From contig NC_049983.1 of NCBI RefSeq assembly GCF_000003815.2, forward strand, positions 3,165,011 to 3,199,543: DNA of 34,533 nucleotides, given 5' to 3'. This document shows positions 1-10,229 of this stretch, piece by piece; the first letter of the stretch is position 1; every line of letters begins with the position of its first letter. The translations under genes and the position numbers were made by a program. This DNA comes from Branchiostoma floridae (taxonomy: Eukaryota > Chordata > Leptocardii > Amphioxiformes > Branchiostomatidae). Under the pieces are notes generated by a model. That model did not search any database. It saw nothing but the letters and a program-made list of their open reading frames with translations, and was not told where the DNA came from.

Positions 1-18
1 ACGGTGAGTACTACTCAC

Positions 19-125
19 CGTGGTCTTGTGCGAAAACTAGGACTCCTTCTTTGTTCAGTTCTGTGGCGAGTTCTTCATATCTCTGACAGTGTCCGCCCAA
101 ACCGTGAACAAGCATCAACAGAGCC
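19..125 (-). CDS. MGLL: MGLL-a exon 2
   Basis: 107 nt (1 + 35 codons + 1). Acceptor TTCACAG|GGCTCTG, donor CACG|GTGAGTA. 30 of 35 residues match MGLL-b exon 2. The His of FAHDH is Gln here. The donor lies in a 10-bp perfect inverted repeat at the window edge (1-10 with 12-21). Confidence 0.88.
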
Positions 126-761
126 CTGTGAACATATTAGACACAACAAGTCTACCTTCGTCTATTAGCTATATAGACAGCAATTGCTCCATGTGCAGCA
201 AATGGACAGTAGATTTGAACAATCATACCGGGAAGGACCCTTGCTCTTTTTCTCTAAGTGCGATGGGTTCTATAACGTACTCGATGTGCTTCACTTCATA
301 AACACAGGACATCCATTTAACGTCCTATCCGAGGAACGACCCTAACCGAAGTTAGGTACATGTACTCATTTTCACCTGAGTGAAGTAAAGAAAGTCGTGT
401 TACGTGCCTTTCCCAATGGCACAAGCTTAAGATCGGTGTCACATCAACAGATTCGAACCTTGAAGTTAGTAGAACCTTTGGGTTATGAATCGAACAGCCT
501 TCCGATGCCATTATATTCTTGTCTTTTGTCCTTTAAAACGGCTGCGCTAATTTTATAACTTTGTTAACCCCTAGCCGCTTGAGGCTTACGCTTAACGTTG
601 CTATTTTAGAACTGACGTTACCTTGGTTCTTGCTCCTGTGGTTCCCAGTACTTGCAGAACAGATACTGTCCTCTAGAGTTCACCAAGTGGGGCAACTCTG
701 AATACAGCACGCCCTGTGGAGTCCTGGGTCCATCACTGCTGGTTTTGGAATCGCTCGCCAT
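19..761 (-). CDS. MGLL: MGLL-a: monoglyceride lipase-like gene, 5' part (exons 1-2)
   Basis: First two coding exons of a monoglyceride lipase paralog, join of 761..622 and 125..19, continuing off the left edge. Exon 1 encodes the MGLL N-terminus with the family landmarks LPHLVN and [11 protein letters not shown]. Exon 2 encodes the first core strand and the HG oxyanion-hole turn (LVHGLGGH), then RYEELA and VFAQDH. MGLL enzymes cleave monoacylglycerols, including 2-arachidonoylglycerol, to fatty acid and glycerol. The Ser-Asp-His triad would be in exons outside the window. Intron phases (2, then 1) equal those of the two complete paralogs downstream in this window. Residues around HG differ from vertebrate HGAGEH, with Gly in place of Glu. 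The reading frame is intact in what is visible; whether the full gene is functional cannot be judged. Confidence 0.88.
126..621 (-). other. MGLL-a intron 1
   Basis: 496-bp intron. No repeat element or gene recognised. The roughly 30 bp next to the exon 1 donor are nearly identical to the same position in MGLL-b intron 1. Confidence 0.7.
622..761 (-). CDS. MGLL: MGLL-a exon 1
   Basis: 140 nt, 46 codons plus 2 nt. Start ATG at 761-759 aligns with the starts of both complete paralogs. The donor CCAAG|GTAAC is identical to that of MGLL-b exon 1. 37 of 46 residues match MGLL-b. Confidence 0.87.
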
Positions 762-1060
762 TTCGAAATTAGCTGTCGCTTTAGATTTAACCAGGCCTTT
801 CTCGATGCCAGTTGTCTTGACTGTTGATATTTACCTGACCGTATGGGTTTATGTATCCAGGCTGATAGAGCTAGGTCTCTTGGGAACGTGACCTGTGGGC
901 CATGTGCTTGGCCGGCCAAGGAGGTGACTGCAGAAGAGACCTGCAGAACGAAACTTAACTACCTGTACCGGTTAACCCAGTATCATAAAATTATACGCTT
1001 GATATCTGTCAACTATTCCCTTCGACAGAAGGTTATATGTTTTCCGCATACCTAAGGGAT

Positions 1061-1165
1061 GTCCCTGTGGTTCAACTGGTAGTAACCTAACAACTGAGCT
1101 CCCGATTGGTAGCTGGGAGATTCCAGTTCAATCCAGGGTAGAGTATCTCGGTTGGGCTTACGAGT
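1061..1165 (+). repeat. tRNA-derived SINE head (copy 1)
   Basis: Starts GTCCCTGTGG, followed by an A-box-like TGGTTCAACTGG and a B-box-like AGTTCAATCC, closing with CAGGG that pairs with the start. It shares the tRNA-like part and the following CGGTTGG segment with the copy at 27936, so it is a dispersed SINE and not a tRNA gene. Confidence 0.65.
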
Positions 1166-1919
1166 AGGTACAAACAAAGGCATAGGTTGCTGGGTGAGCG
1201 ATGTGTGTTCTAATCGTCAGGGCTTCACCAATCACTCCACAGAGACGGGGGACGCCATAGGTTTTCTACAACTTATGATCCACTGCTCACCGAGTCATGT
1301 GTTCTATCTAGCATAACGTTATGTCACAGATGATTTGGATTGCTCATTCCTTCACAAAGGCTGGAGTTGGTCAAGTGAAACAATTTGGTAACTGAAAATT
1401 TACAGTTGTGTTGGCAATAACAGTTCAATTATGATCCATACTGTATTGAATGCTGCTCTGTGACTGGGAACTTGTGACTCTTCAATTCAGTTCAGTTCAT
1501 CCTCTTTTTGGAGGTGACACCTGTGTCTCCACTCGTTTCTGTCCAGCATTACTGATCGGAGTTCGTTGACTCTTAAAAATAATAATACAGCGTGAAAGTT
1601 TTTAACAAGATTTAATTCAGTGAACTACAAAATTCTGTATATACATTCAATAAGCAGATAACAGTGGCTAAGTACCTGCAACGTGTGACAAAAATACTTT
1701 TACATAAAAATACAATTCTATAACACCATGTGATATATACACCAAAAATAGCAGCCCATACACGTATATAGCGATATGATAAATACAAAGAATGACTTCA
1801 TAGATAAACGTAAGTACAGTAGTGCATGTAGTTCCTGTTTTGAGGATCTATTGAAACGTATCCAAATAAATATTATATCTTGTGTATATATATATACAAA
1901 AAGAATATATTGCAGTTTA

Positions 1920-2243
1920 GGCCATGTTAAGTTTGATTATATGGATGACATCATATGAGAACTCAAAATCTGATGCAAAAAAATTGCCTTCATCATGAAG
2001 TCAAAGTGGTCAGGAAGATTGACCCAATGACTAAGAACATATACATACTAGTAGTATGGTATACCGGACAATACTTTTTTCAAAATTTTTGTGTGGCGAA
2101 TAACTTAGTATCCGTTTAAGGTATACGTTTGCTCAATTTGTAGCTGTCTTGTACGATTGACAGTATGGTTAAAAACTATTAAAAAAAAACACGAAAATTG
2201 ATACGCGTGTTGATGTCATCCGTATAGTCGAATCAACACGGCC
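1920..2243. mobile_element. Harbinger-like MITE, copy 1
   Basis: Inverted termini starting GGCCATGTTAAGTTTGATTA at the left and, reversed, GGCCGTGTTGATTCGACTA at the right, each followed by GGATGACATC. Left flank TTA. The right flank CTG does not match, so the target duplication has decayed. Confidence 0.7.
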
Positions 2244-2406
2244 CTGGTTACTTTGGACAACAGCAACCTTGAAACAGCTCCTTAGATGCAGTGCCTATCT
2301 CTACCGGTAGGCGACGCTCTTGCTCGGTGAAAATAACCCATGCGTCTCTTTGTTAACGTTAACCGGTACACTAACTCTTGGAGAACACAGTTGGTGGTAC
2401 TAGCTA

Positions 2407-2502
2407 GCTAGTTCACCTTTATCCATGGGGTAACCTATATCCGTTGCTTTTAAAAAACGACGTATTTGGGGATATCAAGTCGACAGACGGCAGTTTTTAA
2501 AC
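2407..2502 (+). repeat. Half copy of CTAGTTCACC MITE family (D1)
   Basis: Left half only: CTAGTTCACCTTTATCC, GGGGTAACCTATATCCGTTG, then GATATCAAGTCGACAGACGG. The copy abuts the GCGAAC MITE at 2503. Full copies of this family are at 12288, 17541 and 27394. Confidence 0.65.
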
Positions 2503-2666
2503 TACTGTAAATGCATTTAAGTTCGCTGTGATTGAATTTAGCGGTAGCGGGAAAATGACTTTTCGCGGTGGTTTTAAGTTCGCGGTAACACCGTAGACTG
2601 CAGTCTAATACCATAATAGAAAACCGCGAACATTTATCCACCGCGAACACTTTTGCATTTACAGTA
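2503..2666 (+). mobile_element. GCGAAC-rich MITE, copy 1
   Basis: 164 bp with perfect 13-bp termini TACTGTAAATGCA / TGCATTTACAGTA. The interior carries repeated TTCGCGG and CCGCGAAC blocks. No coding capacity. Three more copies are in the window (4549, 6381, 6592). Confidence 0.8.
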
Positions 2667-3176
2667 GTCCGTAGTCATGATATCCCTAGTTAGGCTTACG
2701 TTATATTTCCAACTCGTCAAGAAATAAGGCGCACAACTAAAATTTTGGGACATTATTATGTTGTATGACGTCTTTTTTCCAACATGCACCAATTTCAAAT
2801 AAGTGTAGTCATTACTTTCCAGTCCTTAATTCGAAAATCAATACTAAATGTGGCCAGTTAAAAAACGAGGTTGAAGGGTGATCAGAGCTATATAGATCGC
2901 GACTTGTTCCTCATGCCAGGAAATCTACGAAGACAATGTCAAAATGTTTGATAATTATTTCTTTCGTATTTCAACTAGAAAGAGGTTGATATCTTGCTTT
3001 TAGCAGAACTAGTTTTGGCTCGCACATTTCAGGTCGCAGATAAATTGTCCATGTTTTTCCTTCTCTCTCTCGTCTAACGTTACTGGGTTACTGTTAAACA
3101 GTTGCTGGAAAAGTAATGATCGCATGATTTGAATCTTGGTAAACATTCATAAAAGGCTCTATATATTATACGCCAA

Positions 3177-3250
3177 GTAGCAATTACTCAAGCAACTGAA
3201 TATGATTTTGCTACGTTGCGTATCTTATTACCTGGATGGCTAACCGTCAT
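3177..3250. repeat. CAAGCAACTG repeat fragment
   Basis: Contains ACTCAAGCAACTGAATATG and, reversed, the GGTTAGACATCCAGGTAATA block that accompanies this repeat at 9008 and 17017. Fragment only. Confidence 0.5.
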
Positions 3251-3418
3251 CGACGTAAAATGATTTATTCTTTATAACTATGCCCAAAATGTTAGTTGTG
3301 CAACTTGTTTCTGGGCCCCGGCCTTATTTCATCCCCTCGTACATGGTACAAGGTATGTTTGAAGACCGCACGGCCCTCACAGACTTGATGCTTTGGGAAA
3401 TCCTGGATGAAAGGCTCT

Positions 3419-3650
3419 AAGGTGCACTCTCACTGCACTCGCGTCGAGCTTGCGTCACTGTGGGGTTCGAAAGCTACTCAACGAATTTCAGTGATGAAAA
3501 AACGTATTTTGTTGTCTTCTAAGTCATAGTTTTACGTGTTATGCAATATCTAAATTATAAACAAATTGGGAAAAATAACAAAACAGTGACGCAGAAAACG
3601 AACCCCGCAGTGACGCAAGCTTGACGCAGGCACGTTGAGAAAGCACCTTA
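3419..3650. mobile_element. AAGGTGC-ended MITE, copy H1
   Basis: Termini AAGGTGCACTCTCACTGCAC and, reversed, AAGGTGCTTTCTCAACGTGC, then GCGTC...GGGGTTCG blocks inverted at both ends. The interior is AT-rich and the length is about 230 bp. It begins 36 bp past the MGLL-b stop codon, so it probably lies in that gene's 3' UTR. A candidate AATAAA on the minus strand is at 3269-3264. Confidence 0.72.
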
Positions 3651-3685
3651 AGGGTGTTCTACACTGTAGTCTGGCGAGGATGGTG

Positions 3686-3805
3686 TCAATGTTGGACGCT
3701 CTCGCTCTCTATCCGCTCCGTTACCCAAGTCACGATGTCTGTCCGTACCGTCTCGGCGTCAGGCTGCGGCTCGTTCAGAAGCTCGTGGTAGAAACCGGGA
3801 TAGAT
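3686..3805 (-). CDS. MGLL: MGLL-b exon 7 (last)
   Basis: 120 nt including TGA at 3688-3686. Acceptor AACGTAG|ATCTAT. Encodes [10 protein letters not shown] with the catalytic His, then [13 protein letters not shown] and the C-terminus SVQH. Confidence 0.9.
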   Translation of the reverse strand: MYPGFYHELLNEPQPDAETVRTDIVTWVTERIESESVQH

Positions 3806-6800
3806 CTACGTTTTGATGCGAATACAAACAAAAGAGAAAGACCATTAATACCAGCTCACCTTTATCTGCGGGGTGACCTATATCCGTTGTTTTGAAAAAT
3901 AGGGTCCTTAGGGATATGAAGTAGACGGACGATTGTCTCAAACTTAAGTACCGCAGTTATCCCTTCATATCCCGTTTCTAATACAACAGTTATAGTGTTG
4001 TCAAAGCAAATTGTATTATGTTATTTTGCTAATTTGAAACAGCCAACTGGCTTTTTAGACATGACCTAACTACGTTTTTTTTTTTCATAAAGATGGACAG
4101 GTGTTGTATGATTCATAACATGAATAAAATAAAGCGGGTTATAGTTGCTGTTGGCAATTGTGTTTTCTCTATTATTTTCTCTATTATTCAGGTTATCAGG
4201 TTATCTGAACGTTTTGATACCAATTTTACGTTGCCAAGATGGTAGACATCAACAAAATCTAGATAAGCTTTACCATGCTTTACCTTAATCTGTTTATCCG
4301 TTACTGGGGCGTTGTCGTACAGGAACTGGGATCCCTCGGGAAGGGAGAGTTTGTCCTGGTCGCCATGCAGGGCTAGTAGCGGTGACTGGAAGGTGGAGAC
4401 CCGCTGCCGGATCTGGTCCATAGCGCCTAATATCTGCACCGCCCAGCGAGCACGCAGGCCCCCGTGGTATATCAGAGGGTCGTCTTCGTAGGCTTTCACC
4501 TAGAGCAAGGTAAAATAGAAATAAATAAATAAATAAACAAACAAAAATATTGTAAATGCAGAAACTTTCGCGGTTGCGTAATGCTCGCGGTTTTCGCGGT
4601 GGCCGCTTCAGCGCGAACTTAAAACCACCGCGAACATTTTTCCATGACAGTAAGAGACTACAGTGCATGGTGCTACCGCAAACTTAAAACCACCGTGATA
4701 AGTCCTTTTTCCCGCTACCGCGAAATTAAATCACCGCGAACTTAAATATCAAGTTACAGTAAATAGATAAATAAGGTGGAAAAGAAGGCTTAAAATCTAT
4801 TTGGTCACGATGTAAACATATCGTACACACTGAATGTTAGCAACGTGTTTTATTGCAGCTCAAAGTGCATTGAGTGCCGACAGAAACTGTTGATGTTATA
4901 CAAAACAGCACCAAAGCCTGACAAAACAAATAAGGATCAGTAAAATTATCACAAAGTAGCTTAAGATTTTGATGACGAATTTGTATATATTTCTGCCATT
5001 TGTTCAGTGTTCGTATGAAGTTTATGTACATATTATATAACATCATTTTGGCGATGACTCAGGGGTGGAGCTATTAGTTTAGTTCTGTAAGATACCAAAT
5101 AATATCAAAGTACAACATATATAATTCCTGATGAATTCATTTTTGGCAGCACCTTGCGGGACCGGCATTTACGTATAGTAGCAAGGAACTCTAATCTTGG
5201 AGCATTAAATAGGCAGTATTTCGTACACATTATTATTGTTTTATTACCTTTTTTGTTTCTGAGCCCTGGACGATCAGCCACAGCCCAGAGGAGGTTAATA
5301 TGTAATCTAATAAACAAGATTAAACTTAGCCTAACGCCCTAAATTCCGCATACTAATATATTCCCTAGTCTACAAGTGTAGACAGATTTTTTGTAGTTTG
5401 ATGTAATTTCTTGTTTCTTACCTTGGCCGGGTCCCGGCTGACGAAACTTGTATCCACTTTCCCAACTTCAAACCTCGGTACGATAGAAGCCAGCATCTTG
5501 GCAGCAAACACCTGTGGGTCACATATGTCACAGATATAAACTAGAGTTCGGGGACCTCATACCTCCATGAAATATTTATTGCTTTTTTGTGGATGGTATG
5601 TATGTTTATAGTCGGTTGTATTTGAGAGTAATGGTTATATGATATAAATGTTATGGGAAAGTAGTGGTGAATGACGCAGAGGATGTCCATCTGATTAGTA
5701 ATTATCAAAATGTGACACTTAATTGTGTAATGTGCGTTTAAGAGGTCGACGGCATATGGTAGCGTGGTGTTCCTTAAGCTTGATGTTTGGCATTTAAAAT
5801 GTCTAAGGTTGTCAGCATTATTGAGGTTCGACTATGTGCCTCAACCTCTTACAATTATACTTACGCTTCACATCTCCATGATATCCTAAGCAGACATAAA
5901 TAAAACTAATTATCATATTAAAAAACTCGGGGTTCCCCAAACAGCTGTCACCTCACCATCTGCTTGGAGCTAAGCCCATTAACAAACACATAAAGCACGA
6001 TGCCTGTACCAATATATCTCACATATAGGGGTGATTTCTGATATTATTACATCGATCATTACGACAGATACGGCTCCCAAAATCTCATCGATTCGAGTTT
6101 TCATCACACCCCACCAACACAACAAGTATGAAACCAATCCATCCAGCCGTTCTTGAGTAATCATCTACACAGACAGAGACACATAACAGAAAATATAACC
6201 TCCATTCCATGACATTTCATGGAGGTAATGAATGAAAGAAGAAGACCTCTATTGTACGTTTCGTTTCACATAAGCTAAGCACAGGTCAGGATAATAAAGT
6301 TCTAAGTCGTTCTGAATAATCTAAGTACAATTACCAAGTTCTAGTGAAGTAAGAACGATATATTAACAGCTAGAGAATGATGTAAATGCATTTAAGTTCG
6401 CGGGGATTTAATTTCGCGGTAGCGGGAAAAGGGACTTTTCGCGGTGGTTTTAAGTTCGCGGTAGTACCATGCACTGTAGTTTCTTACTGCCATGTAAAAA
6501 TGTTAGCGGCCACCGCGAAAACCGCGAACAATCTAAGTACAATTACCAAGTTCTAGTGAAGTAAGAACGATATATTAACAGATAGAGAATAATGTAAATG
6601 CATTTAAGTTCGCGGGGATCTAATTTCGCGGTAGCGGGAAAAGGGACTTTTCACGGTGGTTTTAAGTTCGCGGTAGTACCATGCACTGTAGTCTCTTACT
6701 GCCATGGAAAAATGTTCGCGGCCACCGCGAAAACCGCGAACATTTCTGCATTTACAGTACTATCCACTCATGTTCACTCTCCTTGGTTGCCCTATCTAGA

Positions 6801-9800
6801 TCTAGTCCCGCTGCTCTAGAGTTTGGGTTATTACCTCCGTGAAAAAGGGTCACCTCTGATGGGGGTATTGTTTTGGGCTGTGTTTGCTCACACCCATAAC
6901 TCAAGATAACTCAATTAGTAATGTTTACTAATTATGATGCTAGCAAACAAAGAAGACATTCCTGCTATAGGTTCAGTTATTCACATTTTACAGCACATGT
7001 GTGGCAAAAAGCTTCTAAACAACAAAAAGGCTCTTTTTCCCAATACGAAACTTTAACAGCTGAAGAACTCACCCTGAATGTAGTGGCTGTTTCTGGCGAA
7101 GGAATGATGGCAGGGGCCGATAGCACCACCCCTGCAAATAGAGTGTGCCGTTCCATTGCCGCTAGGGTGGCAATTGCTCCTCCCTGGAAGAACGTTTTAG
7201 TTTGAGTGAGTCAGCGATTCCATCGTGTAACATTTTGGCCACGAAATTGAAAATATTCTTGAGAACAAAACCTTCATGTGAATGACATGTACAACCACAC
7301 TTAACCATACTTGCATCATTATTTTGTATTTCTGGTGTTTGTGAACTTTACATAGAAAGTTGAGCAAGGTCCACCAAGTGTCTGAAATTGTTTCATACTA
7401 GACTAACATTATCTATCTATCTATCTATCTATCTATGTATCTATCTATCCATCCATCCATCCATCCATCCATCCATCCATCCATCCATCCACCCACCCAT
7501 CTTCCATCCATCCATCCATCTATCTATATATACATAGAGATAGATAGATAGAGATAGATATAAATAGATATATAGATATAGATATACTGTGCATAGACAA
7601 CTCTCTATCTTGAGATGAGAAGAATATTTTCATCGCTCAAATGTTAGATCGGAAGTCTTATGTCTCTTGCCAGCGCTAGTGGCCGACAAAAAAGTTTGAT
7701 ACGTTGTTTTTTCCTCTGATCGGGTAACACAACATTTTTTCTTAGGCCAAGCCAGTATATTTTTCTCTGATGGAAAATAAAAATGTCTTCCTTACCATGG
7801 AGTGTCCGAATACGAAGAGCGGAATCCCGGGGTGCGCGGCTCGCATCTTGTCGGCGTGCTGCAACACGTCCTGAACGTACTCGTCAAAACTCTTGATGTC
7901 AGCAGGGTGACCCTGGCTCTGGCCGTGCCCGACTGGAAGTGAAAAATCATAAGGTGATCTGTACTGTCGAAGGTGAAATCCCAATATTAGACCATGTTGA
8001 TTATAGGGACAATATTCTCTGGGCCCCCCAAAACTGATGCGAGGATGTGAATGAAACAAAAGTTTGGCAGAAAGAAAGGTCGCCTTCCTTATGAGATGTA
8101 AGTGGTAAAAGTGCCCTCTCACCGCACTTCCATCACGTTTGCGTTACTGTGAGGTTCGAAAGATAAAATTTCTTTACTTTTTTGTATTTTGTCGTCTTCT
8201 AAGTCATACTTTTACGTATTATGCAATATTAAAATCATAAATGATAAAACAGTGACGCAGTGAACGAACCCCGCAGTGGCGCAAGCTTGATGCACGTGCA
8301 GTGAGAAGGCACCTTAAGACGTTCGCTTTCGTACGTTACCGCGCGCGCCCTAGCTCACACCACTTCTCACCATGATCGTGTGCAAAAACCAGTACTCCCT
8401 CTTTGTTCAGTTCTGTTGCGAGTTCTTCATATCTCTGACAGTGTTCGGCGACTCCATGGACAATCATCAACAGAGCCCTGGAGGTATACACAAGAAAAAC
8501 AAACAAACAAATAGTTTATGCTGAACAGCAGTATAAAATCAAAATACTTTTGTTTTTAACTTCATTGCATAGAAACACATGTAGCACTAACATTTCAATT
8601 CCAGTTTTAGTTGCAGAAATTCATGTACCGGTAGGTGCTATACTTTGTACTTTGTACAACTGCTGTGTTAAAAGTTATTATCATCATTTTTGTCACTTTT
8701 CGTATGAATAGAAAGTAGTAGATCATGACTACGATACTGCGTTGCTGATGGGATCCTTACGACATATGTACAACTTGCTTGAGTTTTCACTGATAACGTT
8801 TTGTAAAACAATGCAAATACATCGTTGCATTACCAGATATTTGAGTCTGCAAATAATTCGTCATCTCATAAATATTACAGTAAGCGGGGAATTGAGCTTT
8901 GGGTCTTATGGGTACGTATGAATAATATATGTATATCATAAGCAACACAAGATGTCTGTAGCAGCAACACTAATTTTCAAAAACACAAAGAATAACAGCA
9001 TACTTTGTCACGCCAATGAGGGTTAGACATCCAGGTAATAAGATACGCCAATAGCAACACTTTACTCAAGCAACTGGATATGATTTTGGAAACGGTCAGA
9101 CGTTTCAGGCAGAATCCACTACATTTCGTCTGACCGATTCCAAAATCATTTCCAGTTGCTTAAGGAATTGCTGTTTGGAGCATACACTTAGTCATAACTA
9201 CATTTAGTACTAGTACTATGATTCAAAATATCAAAAACACTCTTTACTTAAGGAAGTGGAACAAATGTGTTGACCAGANNNNNNNNNNNNNNNNNNNNNN
9301 NNNNNNNNNNNNNNNNNNNNNNNNNNNNNNNNNNNNNNNNNNNNNNNNNNNNNNNNNNNNNNNNNNNNNNNNNNNNNNACCGGAAACAGGATTGACTTTG
9401 GTGACATGGTTACGAGGCACCGTATATAGCTTCACTGTCAGGGGATACTATAAACGGGGCACGAGGGGTGACCAATATGTTCTCGACTTCACCCAGAAAT
9501 AATAAGCACAACTCAGATTTCTACGTATATGTCAAATACAAAGTCTTTTATAAATATGTACCAAAATTCAAGTTATTATGATCATTACTTTGCAGGGGAC
9601 ACCCAGTAACGGTAGATAAGAGAGATGTAATATACAAAATGACAATTATGTCCATTCACGCCTTCTCAAGTTATGCTGTTCACATTTACACATACGCACA
9701 CACATACACACACGCACATACACACACACACACACACGCACACACGCACACGTACCTACACACCCACACACACACACACACACACACACGCGTAGCTACA

Positions 9801-9842
9801 CACACACACACACACACGTACATACACACACACACACACACT

Positions 9843-9874
<32 letters not shown>

Positions 9875-9883
9875 CACACGTAC

Positions 9884-9931
<48 letters not shown>

Positions 9932-10105
9932 ACCTACACACACACACAAACACACACACGTACCTACACACACACACACACACACACGTACCTACACACA
10001 CACACACACACACACACACACGTACCTACACACACACACACACACACACACGTACCTACACACACACACACGTACCTACACACACACACACACACACACA
10101 CGTAC

Positions 10106-10139
<34 letters not shown>

Positions 10140-10197
10140 ACCTACACACACACACACACACACACGTACCTACACACACACACACACACACACGTAC

Positions 10198-10229
<32 letters not shown>

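Larger units (their letters stand above)
762..3685. other. Intergenic region between MGLL-b 3' end and MGLL-a start
   Basis: 2.9 kb with no coding exon recognised on either strand. It contains a tRNA-derived SINE head, a Harbinger-like MITE, a half copy of the CTAGTTCACC family, a GCGAAC-rich MITE, a short CAAGCAACTG repeat and an AAGGTGC-ended MITE, listed separately. The MGLL-a promoter must lie in the left part, but no TATA box is convincing. Confidence 0.6.

Noticed and set aside
7742-8122. 126-codon ORF as a single-exon gene
   Set aside because: Only 7796-7932 is exon 3 of MGLL-b; the upstream part is intron and MITE H2.
9218-9502. ORF spanning the 100 N gap
   Set aside because: One third of it is unknown sequence and the real gap length is unknown; the frame across it is meaningless.
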